A stretch of 40,530 nucleotides of DNA from an uncultured Granulosicoccaceae bacterium (GTDB taxonomy: Bacteria; Pseudomonadota; Gammaproteobacteria; Granulosicoccales; Granulosicoccaceae), in NCBI GenBank assembly GCA_937981955.1, contig CALJNA010000102.1:1-40530 (forward strand), read 5' to 3'. The position numbers and the translations under genes are program-made. The notes beneath the pieces were generated by a model, which saw nothing but the letters and a program-made list of their open reading frames with translations, had not been told where the DNA came from and ran no database searches. Position 1 is the first letter of the stretch; every line of letters starts with the position of its first letter. Shown here one piece after another: positions 9,133 to 16,463 of this stretch.

Positions 9133-10212
9133 TCAACGGACGAAAAAACCCGGGTCAATGGGCGAGCCATCGAGGCGAACCTCAATATGCACATGCGGCC
9201 CTGTCGAACGTCCGGTGGACCCCAAGGTGGCAATTGGCTCACCTTTTTGAACGCGATCGCCCCGATTGACCAGATTCGCCTGATTATGCGCATAACGAGT
9301 ACGCAACCCGTCCACGTGTTCAAGTTCGACCAAATTGCCGTATCCGGAGTTTTTACCCGAAAAAGTGACAATACCATCTGCCAGCGCCAGAATCGGCTCA
9401 CCAACCGGGCCACTGTAATCCAAACCCAGATGCTCAAGCCTTTCCCCGGTAATGGGGTCGGTCCGGTAACCAAAACCCGATGTCCGATGACCTTCAACCA
9501 GCGGTCTGCCCGAAATCTTCTGATCGTAGGCCATGCGACGATAATCGAAGATCGATGTCATCAGTCGTCCGCTGTCTGACATATGGGCTAAGCGGCGATT
9601 TAAAAGCCCCATTTTCTGCACACTGGACTGTTCTTGCCATTCCAGTAATGGAGAGGTCAGGTCAAACTCGCCGTCGTCGAGTTCGGCAATCTCAGCCAGA
9701 CGCACAAAAATCGAGTGGAGTCTCAGCAATTCAGCGCGCATCTCACCCAATTGGTTCGTGATCTCATCCTGCTTGAGCACAGCCAGTGCCTGGACATCCG
9801 CTACCTTTGCAGGACCCGACGGCTCAATCGCTGCGGATTTGACCGTAATACCGGTACTCAACGGAGCCATTTCACCGGGTTCCAATTGAACTCCGCGACC
9901 CAACAGGAACCCACTAGCAGCGCTAAGCCCTACAATGCCCAGCACCAACAGCAAAGACAGATGCAGCTGACGGTTTGAAAAGGTATGCTTGATGGAGTTC
10001 GACGCAACCGTGCCGGAGGCCATTGACTCTGCTGGCCGATCTGCCGAGTCAATATTGTGCGAATCAGGCGCAAGAGTCGCCTCGGTTCGATACGTTACGA
10101 TACTTTCGTTGCTATTCGGATTAACACCGTCCATTTGGTCGAGCACCGGCTCTTCATCTTGCAGCTGGGTATCACCATCTTGGTTTGCTGGCCGATCTAC
10201 TATTTTATTCAT
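9133..10212 (-). CDS. Membrane-anchored M23 family (LytM-type) peptidase
   Basis: Predicted periplasmic zinc metallopeptidase or LytM-domain regulator of peptidoglycan hydrolases. From the ATG at 10212 it has 359 residues: an acidic cytoplasmic stretch, one membrane segment at about 84-105, a helical region at about 140-180, and a C-terminal LytM domain. The metal-site residues are all present: H261 and D265 (HLGLD), H309 (YAH) and H340/H342 (HVHIEV), so the enzyme looks catalytically competent rather than EnvC-like. A TTG at 10248 would add 12 residues and overlap dciA by 38 bases. The ATG is preferred, but neither has a Shine-Dalgarno. A peptidase of this type next to secA and opposite dciA is a known gammaproteobacterial arrangement. 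Confidence 0.88.
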   Translation of the reverse strand: MNKIVDRPANQDGDTQLQDEEPVLDQMDGVNPNSNESIVTYRTEATLAPDSHNIDSADRPAESMASGTVASNSIKHTFSNRQLHLSLLLVLGIVGLSAASGFLLGRGVQLEPGEMAPLSTGITVKSAAIEPSGPAKVADVQALAVLKQDEITNQLGEMRAELLRLHSIFVRLAEIAELDDGEFDLTSPLLEWQEQSSVQKMGLLNRRLAHMSDSGRLMTSIFDYRRMAYDQKISGRPLVEGHRTSGFGYRTDPITGERLEHLGLDYSGPVGEPILALADGIVTFSGKNSGYGNLVELEHVDGLRTRYAHNQANLVNRGDRVQKGEPIATLGSTGRSTGPHVHIEVRLDGSPIDPGFFVR

Positions 10213-10248
10213 GAAAAAGTTTAGCGAATTAGTCGGGGTTGATGTCAA
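10210..10248 (-). promoter_or_regulatory. Candidate promoter for a leaderless M23 peptidase mRNA
   Basis: On the minus strand an exact TTGACA (10248-10243) is followed after 17 bases by GCTAAA (10225-10220, three of six to consensus). Transcription would start about 10213, at the ATG at 10212. There is no Shine-Dalgarno before that ATG, consistent with a leaderless mRNA. The whole element lies inside the dciA coding sequence. Confidence 0.3.
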
Positions 10249-10639
10249 TCAGGCGTTGCATGATGATCGCAAGATCAGGCAGATTATCGCCCGGGTTATG
10301 CCGCCTCAAAGCATGGAACGGATACAGTTCTGTCGCATCGAAAATCGCATTCTCAAACTGACTCTCGACAACTCAAGCGCACTGGCGCGGTTGCGTTTTA
10401 GTGCCCGACAGATAATTGACGAACTAAATCGAGATGGCATTACAGTCTCATCAGCTACGTGGCATGTGGCACCGGGTCAGGTGCGCGCTGAACCCAGGAC
10501 ACAGACACTGCGCAAACGCTCGCGAAGCCAGCTGTCTGCGAGTATCGTGCAGGCGACCGCGAATAGTATGGACGCAGACGAATTACAACGCGCCTTATTA
10601 AAAGTAGCAGATCAACTGGCCGATCGCTGCGACGACTAG
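10211..10639 (+). CDS. dciA: DciA family protein (DUF721), replicative helicase loader
   Basis: DciA interacts with DnaB helicase and supports its loading at the origin in bacteria that lack DnaC. The 142 residues start MKKFSELVGV; the longer open frame upstream (from 9989) is antisense to the M23 gene and does not look like protein of this family. The DUF721 core covers about residues 1-95, including the conserved pattern of a long helix, then FCRIENRILKLTLDNSSALARLRF, then the IIDELNRDGI helix. A basic, disordered-looking tail follows. Its ATG shares two bases with the ATG of the divergent M23 gene. Assignment rests on motif pattern and the lpxC/secA neighbourhood. Confidence 0.82.
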   Translation: MKKFSELVGVDVNQALHDDRKIRQIIARVMPPQSMERIQFCRIENRILKLTLDNSSALARLRFSARQIIDELNRDGITVSSATWHVAPGQVRAEPRTQTLRKRSRSQLSASIVQATANSMDADELQRALLKVADQLADRCDD

Positions 10640-10675
10640 TGCCTGTGAATATTCCAGTTCAAGCTCGCCACAGTC

Positions 10676-12091
10676 TTGGATAACCATCACATTATTATCG
10701 GCGATGGTCTGAGCGCGGCCGAATTTGCAACTAGCCGGCAATACACTGCCGGCGATACCCTAACGATTATTGGCCCTGATGTGCAGGACATCGGGCGTGG
10801 CATTGCGTATGCCAAGGCACCCAGCGAGGTTCCATGGCGGTTTGCCTATTTACTCAATTCTCCGTCACGCAGTGTCGATACTGATTTTGCACACTGGATG
10901 AAGGAGAACTGGGAGCTGCTGGAAAGCACCATGTCGAAGCGCACACCCGACTGGTTAAGCGCAGCGACGCCCTATTCCAGCGTTGGTGATATTGCCAGCC
11001 TGAATGCGCCGCGTGAAATCTATGGAGACTTCTTGCACGCGAAAACCCTTAAAGCTATGGAGCAACTGAGCATTTCCGGTGTTAGCGTGCGCCGGGTTCA
11101 GTCCAGGGTCGATAAGATTCAACCAACTGAAACTGCGCTAAGCGTTATCACAGCAGACGGACAACAATTCCATGCGCAAACCGTCGACGTTGCCACAGGT
11201 GGTCCGGAAAATCAGCGCATAGAGGGTGACGAAAGTGATCGCAGTTTTCCTCAACTGTTCGGTAACGAACATCGAATCGCTGAGCTTCTCGATAAGGGTG
11301 GCGATATCGTTTGCATTGGTGCGTCAGCTGCAATGCTGGACTGTTTGCGTTTTTGTCAGTCCATCCAGAGCGAATCGAATGTGCAATTTACCGCTATTTC
11401 TCCAAAAGGCACTCTGTTCGAACCGCTGCGACCTTCTCCGAATTTCAGTCCGACCAAATTCAACCTGAACGGCACGTTTAATACAGCTGAAGAATTTCTG
11501 CTCGCCATAAAAACACTGCATAAACAAGCGCTGGATGCAGGTGCTAGCTTTTATGAAACACGAGTTGGCATGCGTGAGCTTTTCGCTTACCGAAGCTTGA
11601 ACGAATTTGTGCCAAAACTAAGCGAAGCACGCAAGGTAACTCGTCCATTGTTTACACATTTCGAAGGCGGTACTCGAGACAGCATCGATGATTTTCATCG
11701 ATTGATGGGTTCGGGCAACACGCGAATTGTTGCCGGCAGAGTGGAACGAATAGAAAACCGCAAGAAAGTCTCATCGGTTGTGTTTACGAATGCGATGCAG
11801 CAGCGACAATCGCTGAGCGCCAGTGTGGTTGTTAACTGTGCAGGCCCGGGAAGCCAAAATCGATTCGATCCGCTAACCCGGCGTATGCTCAAAGATCAAT
11901 GGATATCCGTATGCGAACACAGCGGCGGAATAATTGTGGGAGAAAACGGCAACACCACCATCCCTGGTGTTCGGTATCTTGGACCCGCGGTAACCAGTAT
12001 TGGAGAAAAAGTAGAGCAGGTGCCACTTTACGATGCTTCACGCCTGCGACAGGCTGTTCAGCGGTTTAACCATCTACACAATTGCGATTAG
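10676..12091 (+). CDS. FAD/NAD(P)-binding protein, YdhS-like (COG4529 type)
   Basis: Predicted soluble flavin-dependent oxidoreductase of unknown substrate. The 471 residues begin with a Rossmann dinucleotide motif at residues 6-16 (IIIGDGLSAAE; the usual third glycine is alanine, as in the NAD_binding_9 family). A second glycine-rich segment lies at 211-220 (IVCIGASAAM) and ATGGP at 173-177 is a typical FAD-contact turn. The start is TTG: an in-frame stop lies at 10646-10648 and no better codon is available, while the Rossmann motif needs the N-terminus close by. No clear ribosome site. It follows dciA by 36 bases and is convergent with dctM (16 bases apart). Its link to the TRAP operon, for instance oxidising the imported acid, is only guilt by position. 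Confidence 0.75.
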   Translation: MDNHHIIIGDGLSAAEFATSRQYTAGDTLTIIGPDVQDIGRGIAYAKAPSEVPWRFAYLLNSPSRSVDTDFAHWMKENWELLESTMSKRTPDWLSAATPYSSVGDIASLNAPREIYGDFLHAKTLKAMEQLSISGVSVRRVQSRVDKIQPTETALSVITADGQQFHAQTVDVATGGPENQRIEGDESDRSFPQLFGNEHRIAELLDKGGDIVCIGASAAMLDCLRFCQSIQSESNVQFTAISPKGTLFEPLRPSPNFSPTKFNLNGTFNTAEEFLLAIKTLHKQALDAGASFYETRVGMRELFAYRSLNEFVPKLSEARKVTRPLFTHFEGGTRDSIDDFHRLMGSGNTRIVAGRVERIENRKKVSSVVFTNAMQQRQSLSASVVVNCAGPGSQNRFDPLTRRMLKDQWISVCEHSGGIIVGENGNTTIPGVRYLGPAVTSIGEKVEQVPLYDASRLRQAVQRFNHLHNCD

Positions 12092-12098
12092 GAAAACA

Positions 12099-12124
12099 CA
12101 TCGCTGGTTACTTCATAAGCGATG
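12099..12124 (-). terminator. Candidate terminator at the end of dctM
   Basis: CATCGCT (12099-12105) and AGCGATG (12118-12124) form a 7-bp stem with a 12-base loop. Read on the minus strand it overlaps the dctM stop codon and is followed by TGTTTTCC, a weak T-tract. The neighbouring plus-strand gene ends at 12091, so the same hairpin may serve both. Confidence 0.4.
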
Positions 12125-13400
12125 GTAGAAACAATGCAATAGAAGGTACCAGTGCCAGCAAGATCAAACGCACTATGTCTGCAATCCAGAACGGCGTAAC
12201 CCCTTTAAAGATGGTTTTAACCGACACGTCCTTCAACACACCTTTAAGCACAAACACATTAAGCCCGATTGGTGGTGTGATTAAACTGATTTCAGTTGCG
12301 ACCACAACCAATATGCCGAACCAGATTATGTCCATACCCAGCCCCTCAACCAGCGGTGCAAAAATAGGCACTGTCAGTAATATCATCGACAAGGATTCAA
12401 AGACACAACCGAGAATCAGGTAGATTATCAGAATGATAAACACCACACCCAGTGGCGACACATCAAAGCTATTCACAATGTTGATTAACGCATCAGGTAA
12501 GCCAGCGCGATTAACAAAGTTTGAAAAAATCATTGCACCAAAAACCACCATGAACAGCTTTGCGGTTGTCAGCGCTGTTTCGCGAGTCACTTCAACCAAT
12601 ACTTTCCAACTGAGTACACGACGAAAAAAAGCAATGAGAATAGCGCCAGCAGCACCCATACCCGCAGCTTCCGTTGGTGTAAACGCACCAACATAAATAC
12701 CGCCAATAACAAAGACAAACAGGCCCAGCGTAGTCCATACATCACCCAGTGCCGACAAGCGCTCACGCCAGGAGCATTTGTCACCGGCCGGACCAGCAGC
12801 AGGATTGCGGCGCACCACATACATGACCGCACCAAGATAAAACATAACACCGACCAGTCCAGGCAGAATACCGGCGATAAACAATTTGCCAACCGATGCG
12901 TTGGTAATCAGACCATAGATCACCAGGATAACGCTTGGTGGAATCAGTATGCCAAGTGTGCCACCTGCGGCAATAGATGCCGATGCCAACCCGTCGCTGT
13001 ATTTGTAGCGACGCATTTCAGGCATGGATACTTTAGACATGGTGGCAGCGGTTGCCAATGATGATCCGCAAATAGCCGAGAACATGCCGCATGCACAGAT
13101 CGTTGACATGGCCAGGCCGCCACGACGATGACCAAGAAAAACAAACGCTGCGCGATACAGCTCTTTGGCCATGCCACCACGTTCAACCATTAAGCCCATT
13201 AATATGAATAACGGCACAACCGATAATCCGTACGATTGGCTGGAATCGATAACCAGTCGACTGGCGCTGGACATTGCCGCGCGAAAACTGGATTCGTATG
13301 TAAAGCCAATAACACCCACAAGACCTAAAGCAACACCCAGAGGCATGCGCATGAAGGCGAGTACCAAAACGGCTGCAAAACCAATCAGTGCAGAGGTCAT
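12108..13400 (-). CDS. dctM: TRAP transporter large permease, DctM family
   Basis: Twelve-helix inner-membrane permease that couples sodium gradient to uptake of the ligand delivered by DctP. The 430 residues are the typical length. Hydrophobic segments run throughout; recognisable family stretches are MRMPLGVALGLVGVIGF near the N-terminus, RRGGLAMSTICACGMFSAICGSS, GGTLGILIPPSVILVIYGLIT, and FTPTEAAGMGAAGA. It overlaps dctQ by 4 bases (ATGA), so the two are translationally coupled. The substrate class cannot be read from this subunit. Confidence 0.94.
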   Translation of the reverse strand: MTSALIGFAAVLVLAFMRMPLGVALGLVGVIGFTYESSFRAAMSSASRLVIDSSQSYGLSVVPLFILMGLMVERGGMAKELYRAAFVFLGHRRGGLAMSTICACGMFSAICGSSLATAATMSKVSMPEMRRYKYSDGLASASIAAGGTLGILIPPSVILVIYGLITNASVGKLFIAGILPGLVGVMFYLGAVMYVVRRNPAAGPAGDKCSWRERLSALGDVWTTLGLFVFVIGGIYVGAFTPTEAAGMGAAGAILIAFFRRVLSWKVLVEVTRETALTTAKLFMVVFGAMIFSNFVNRAGLPDALINIVNSFDVSPLGVVFIILIIYLILGCVFESLSMILLTVPIFAPLVEGLGMDIIWFGILVVVATEISLITPPIGLNVFVLKGVLKDVSVKTIFKGVTPFWIADIVRLILLALVPSIALFLPSLMK

Positions 13401-13954
13401 GATTCAGCCTCCTCTATGGAGTTTGAACCAAGATTTTCTTCAACCACACTTTCCACGCTATTACCAGGGTTAGTTAACACGACTAAAAGCTTGAGCAGTG
13501 AGATTGCTGCAGCAGTAAAAATCATTGCTGTGATAAAACCCACGACCGGATAACGCGGAATGTTCAGGTACTCAGTGACATCGCCATCTTCCAATGCGCG
13601 AGTTGCATAGTCGAATACGCGAGAGCCGAGCTTTAGTGCAATGTAAAACGTGACTGCCAGAAAAACGATTGACGTAATCCAGCCAAGATAGCCGCGTTTA
13701 AAATGCGGAATCAGGTCGACAATAATGTGATCATGCCGGGAAAACATGAGTGGAAAAGAAAAAAACGTGATTGCACCCATGGATATTTCCACCATTTCGA
13801 CGGTGCCGACCAAAGGGGAATTAAAAATGTAGCGACCTACAACATCTATACAAGTAATGGCTACCAGAAACAGCAGAATCATGGCTGCAACATTGGCAGC
13901 AAAAAGGCTAACGGAATCCGTTAGCCTTTCCAGTGTTGCTAAAGTACTTTTCAT
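13397..13954 (-). CDS. dctQ: TRAP transporter small permease, DctQ family
   Basis: Four-helix membrane subunit that pairs with DctM. The 185 residues show membrane segments at about 18-40, 54-72, 88-108 and 136-158, with the family pattern CIDVVGRYIFNSPLVGTVEMVE. The ATG at 13954 is kept because about 20 residues before the first helix are normal; a start at M25 would cut into the helix. Codons 9-18 form a perfect inverted repeat followed by five T on the coding strand, described as a separate feature. The acidic C-terminal tail is cytoplasmic. dctP ends 75 bases upstream. Confidence 0.9.
   Translation of the reverse strand: MKSTLATLERLTDSVSLFAANVAAMILLFLVAITCIDVVGRYIFNSPLVGTVEMVEISMGAITFFSFPLMFSRHDHIIVDLIPHFKRGYLGWITSIVFLAVTFYIALKLGSRVFDYATRALEDGDVTEYLNIPRYPVVGFITAMIFTAAAISLLKLLVVLTNPGNSVESVVEENLGSNSIEEAES
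13901..13929 (-). promoter_or_regulatory. Terminator-like hairpin (attenuator) inside the start of dctQ
   Basis: The arms 13903-13915 (AAAGGCTAACGGA) and 13917-13929 are perfect complements, 13 bp, around a single central base. On the transcribed strand the stem is GC-containing, preceded by A's and followed by TTTTT, the form of an intrinsic terminator. It lies in codons 9-18 of dctQ, downstream of dctP. Partial termination here would give more DctP than DctQM, as is needed for a binding-protein-dependent transporter. Sequence is certain; function is inferred. Confidence 0.6.
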
Positions 13955-14029
13955 CGCTGTAAACCGCTATTCGCTATCGTCTAACGAGATCTTACAACAT
14001 GAGCGTACCAATATAACTACTTGTGAAGC

Positions 14030-15037
14030 CTATTGAAGCTGTGACTTCATGAATTCGAATGCCGCTTTAGCATCAACTCCCCGACTTTCCACTTCTGCCA
14101 ATACTTCAGCCTCTATACCTGCAGTAAGCTCTTTGAAGTATGCGCGTTCTTCAGCACTGGCTTCGATGACCACTGAACCATTTGCAGCCGATTGCTCCAG
14201 GCCCACCGCATCTGCTTCATCCCAGAATTTGCCAATTTGCCGTGCCATTTCAACACCTTTCGCCCCATCGATGCAGGCCTTGTGCTCATCGGACATATCA
14301 TCGTAGCTATCCTGATTAAGGATAAGGCCGAACGATGTGGTGTACATGCCATCAGGGTTTTTGAACGAGTACTTGGTCAGCTCATCAATCTTGAATGAGT
14401 GAAGGGTTTCAAGTGGAAAGAAAACACCCTCAGCAACGCCTGAAGAGATTGCTTCGTATACAGCTGGTGCCGGCATGTTTACGCCTGCAACACCCAGTGC
14501 TGTTCCAACGGCATTGGCTACACCACCGCCAACACGAATTTTCATACCTTCGAGCTGTTTGTAAGATGTAATCTCTTTTGCCGTGTTAACCATGCCTGGG
14601 CCGTGAACAAAGTTGGACAGTACCATTACACCTTTGGCTTCTTTGGCGTCAGCAAAAAACTTTTCATGCGTCGCTTGAAACGCAACTGACATACTTTCGG
14701 CGTTGCCAGGCAGACCCGGCATCTCAATCATTTTTGTCGTCAGGAATTTACCCTTTGTATAGCCGTGAACAATCCATCCAATGTCGGCTACACCATCGCG
14801 TATGGTGTCGTACTGTGCAGGCGGTGGTGCTAAACCGTTTTCCAGTTTTACAGAAAGTGAACCGCCAGAGCATTCACTAAGTGTTTCGTTCAACCAAGGG
14901 TATACCTTGGTGGCCATCGCGTGCTTGGGTCCGGCCCAATGCGAAAACGTCAGTACTTTGTCGGCTGCACCAGCGGTGCCCGACAGCGCCATGGCTGTGG
15001 TTGCTGTAGCTACAAGCGTTTTTAAAGTGATTCTCAT
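14030..15037 (-). CDS. dctP: TRAP transporter substrate-binding protein, DctP family
   Basis: Periplasmic binding protein that captures the ligand, usually a carboxylic acid, for DctQM. I chose the ATG at 15037 (335 residues): GGAG lies 7 bases before it, whereas the TTG at 15049 overlaps that ribosome site. A Sec signal peptide covers about residues 1-24, with cleavage likely after AGA. The DctP fold pattern is clear: FSHWAGPKHAMATKVYPWL at the start, QYDTIRDGVADIGWI, and GMKIRVGGG, whose arginine normally binds the substrate carboxylate. Aspects such as FKIDELTKYSF and the long C-terminal helix are also family-like. Its promoter region (15038-15351) carries direct repeats that may be an operator. 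Confidence 0.93.
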   Translation of the reverse strand: MRITLKTLVATATTAMALSGTAGAADKVLTFSHWAGPKHAMATKVYPWLNETLSECSGGSLSVKLENGLAPPPAQYDTIRDGVADIGWIVHGYTKGKFLTTKMIEMPGLPGNAESMSVAFQATHEKFFADAKEAKGVMVLSNFVHGPGMVNTAKEITSYKQLEGMKIRVGGGVANAVGTALGVAGVNMPAPAVYEAISSGVAEGVFFPLETLHSFKIDELTKYSFKNPDGMYTTSFGLILNQDSYDDMSDEHKACIDGAKGVEMARQIGKFWDEADAVGLEQSAANGSVVIEASAEERAYFKELTAGIEAEVLAEVESRGVDAKAAFEFMKSQLQ

Positions 15038-15041
15038 CAAT

Positions 15042-15047
15042 ATCTCC
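15042..15047 (-). promoter_or_regulatory. Ribosome binding site that decides the dctP start
   Basis: GGAGAT on the minus strand, a few bases before the ATG at 15037. It overlaps the upstream TTG candidate (15049), so that TTG cannot be the start. Confidence 0.75.
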
Positions 15048-15186
15048 AAATGGTTTGCTTACGGGTTCGAGCTCCCGCTTTATGTGACGATGCGTTTTCG
15101 ACGCATGCCTGACACGAAACCATTGTAGATCTATTGATATGCCGGTTGCCAGTGTTGAGGGCACTTTGGCAGGCAAAAAGGGAGAA

Positions 15187-15236
15187 AATTGAGTAACTGT
15201 CGTTACGTTACCGTCGTAATTGAGCAACTGTCGTAA
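15187..15236. repeat. Direct repeats upstream of dctP, possible operator
   Basis: AATTGAGTAACTGTCGT at 15187-15203 and AATTGAGCAACTGTCGT at 15218-15234 differ by one base and are exactly 31 bp apart, about three helical turns. Between them lies a third, shorter match (ACCGTCGTAA). On the dctP strand this reads as three ACGACRGT sites. They lie about 150-200 bases before the dctP ATG. Confidence 0.7.
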
Positions 15237-15351
15237 ATTCAGTGACGGTCATAGAGTAGGGATTATGGCAGCCCCACGCGAACATATTCGGTCAGCGCAC
15301 TGAACTTGTGCGCAGACGGATTGTGCTCAAGCGGGTTGATGAGCGTGGCTG

Positions 15352-16266
15352 TTAGCCCACCGCTTCCTGAGGCTGTGTGTATGAAATTGGCGCGGTTTCA
15401 ACGTCTTCAAATACAACCTCTTCCCAGGCCGCTTCGTTAACGAGCAATTCGCGCAACAATCGGTTATTGAGCGCATGGCCGGATTTGTAACCGCTGAAAG
15501 AACCGATAAGACTGTGGCCCAACAAATAGAGGTCACCGATAGCATCGAGAATCTTGTGTCGGACAAACTCGTTTTTGTATCGAAGGCCGTCTTCATTCAA
15601 TACGCGGTAATTGTCAATAACGATCGCATTATCAAGACTGCCACCCAGGGCCAGATCGCGTTTTCGCAGCGCTTCGATATCACTCATGAACCCAAACGTT
15701 CTGGCTCGACTGATTTCCCGAACGAAAGAGGTTGTTGAAAAATCCACTTCAGCGGTTTGCGGTTCTCCACGGAAAACGGGGTGATCAAAATCGATAGTGA
15801 ATTTGACTTTGAAACCATTGAACGGTTCGAAGCGTGCCCACTTCTCGCCATCACGCACTTCAATGGCTTTTTTGATTCTGATGAATTTTTTCGCAGCACC
15901 CTGTTCCAGAATGCCGGCAGACTGCACCAGAAAAACAAACGGTGCAGCACTGCCGTCCATAATAGGCACTTCGTCGGCGCTGACGTCGACGAAGCAATTA
16001 TCAATACCCAGACCAGCTAATGCCGCCATTAAATGCTCGACGGTAGATACCCGAACTCCGTCCTTGCCCAGTGACGTAGCAAGCTCGGTGTCCTGCACAT
16101 TCAACGGGTGGCCGGGGATAACAACGGGTGGAGTGCTGTCGACTCTTCTAAAAACAACACCGGTATCGATTGGAGCCGGGCTGAGGGTCAGGTAAACCTT
16201 TTTCCCCGTGTGGAGCCCGATTCCGGTTGCCCGGATGGTGTTTTTCAGAGTTCTTTGTCTTATCAC
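15352..16266 (-). CDS. lpxC: UDP-3-O-acyl-N-acetylglucosamine deacetylase LpxC
   Basis: Zinc deacetylase that performs the committed step of lipid A synthesis in the cytosol. The 304 residues match E. coli (305). Zinc ligands are H78 ([16 protein letters not shown]), H237 and D241 ([10 protein letters not shown]); the catalytic histidine is H264 ([10 protein letters not shown]). The start is GTG at 16266, with GGGA 8 bases before it. A TATAAT element about 40 bases upstream suggests its own promoter in addition to read-through from ftsZ. The C-terminal tail (residues 285-304, ending QEAVG) is where FtsH-dependent degradation signals lie in E. coli; no clear match can be claimed. Position after ftsZ is conserved. 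Confidence 0.97.
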   Translation of the reverse strand: MIRQRTLKNTIRATGIGLHTGKKVYLTLSPAPIDTGVVFRRVDSTPPVVIPGHPLNVQDTELATSLGKDGVRVSTVEHLMAALAGLGIDNCFVDVSADEVPIMDGSAAPFVFLVQSAGILEQGAAKKFIRIKKAIEVRDGEKWARFEPFNGFKVKFTIDFDHPVFRGEPQTAEVDFSTTSFVREISRARTFGFMSDIEALRKRDLALGGSLDNAIVIDNYRVLNEDGLRYKNEFVRHKILDAIGDLYLLGHSLIGSFSGYKSGHALNNRLLRELLVNEAAWEEVVFEDVETAPISYTQPQEAVG

Positions 16267-16305
16267 TTGTTTGATCCCAACTACAATTAATCAACCGACT
16301 CGCAC

Positions 16306-16334
16306 ATTATATAGCAGCAGAATCGATCTGTTGC
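16306..16334 (-). promoter_or_regulatory. Candidate lpxC promoter
   Basis: Minus-strand TATAAT at 16311-16306, an exact -10, overlaps an extended -10 reading TGCTATATA. The -35 at 17 bases (GCAACA) is poor. Transcription would start about 16299, giving a leader near 33 bases. Confidence 0.45.
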
Positions 16335-16355
16335 TGATGAAACTGCGAGACAAAG

Positions 16356-16400
16356 TGCCGCAGTGCAAGACAAATGATCAAGTCTTGCACAGACACGGCA
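16356..16400 (-). terminator. Long interrupted hairpin between ftsZ and lpxC
   Basis: GTGCAAGAC (16363-16371) pairs with GTCTTGCAC (16382-16390), 9 bp perfect with a 10-base loop. The stem continues after a small bulge with TGCCG (16356-16360) and CGGCA (16396-16400). No T-run follows in either direction, so it is more likely an mRNA processing or stability element, or a Rho-dependent stop, than an intrinsic terminator. Confidence 0.45.
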
Positions 16401-16445
16401 TATTAAAGGATCGCACTGATGCTCTCCACCTACCTTATGCACTGG

Positions 16446-16463
16446 TAATCTCAGCTGAGATTA
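16446..16463. repeat. 18-bp perfect palindrome over the ftsZ stop codon
   Basis: TAATCTCAGCTGAGATTA is its own reverse complement. Its last three plus-strand bases (16461-16463) are the ftsZ stop codon read in reverse. It could be a dimeric protein-binding site or a short RNA hairpin. Confidence 0.75.

Larger units (their letters stand above)
15038..15351. other. Intergenic region between lpxC and dctP
   Basis: 314 bases with no convincing gene. It holds, in the direction of dctP transcription: a 6-bp stem GCGCAC/GTGCGC (15295-15313) soon after lpxC, two near-identical direct repeats (15187-15236), a -10-like TACAAT (15127-15122) lacking a good -35, and a 6-bp hairpin ATGCGT/ACGCAT (15090-15106) in the probable dctP leader. 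lpxC has no classical T-run terminator here. Confidence 0.5.

Noticed and set aside
9989..10210. Upstream extension of dciA to 9989.
   Set aside because: The extra 74 residues are antisense to the M23 gene and do not look like DUF721; the family begins at MKKFSEL.
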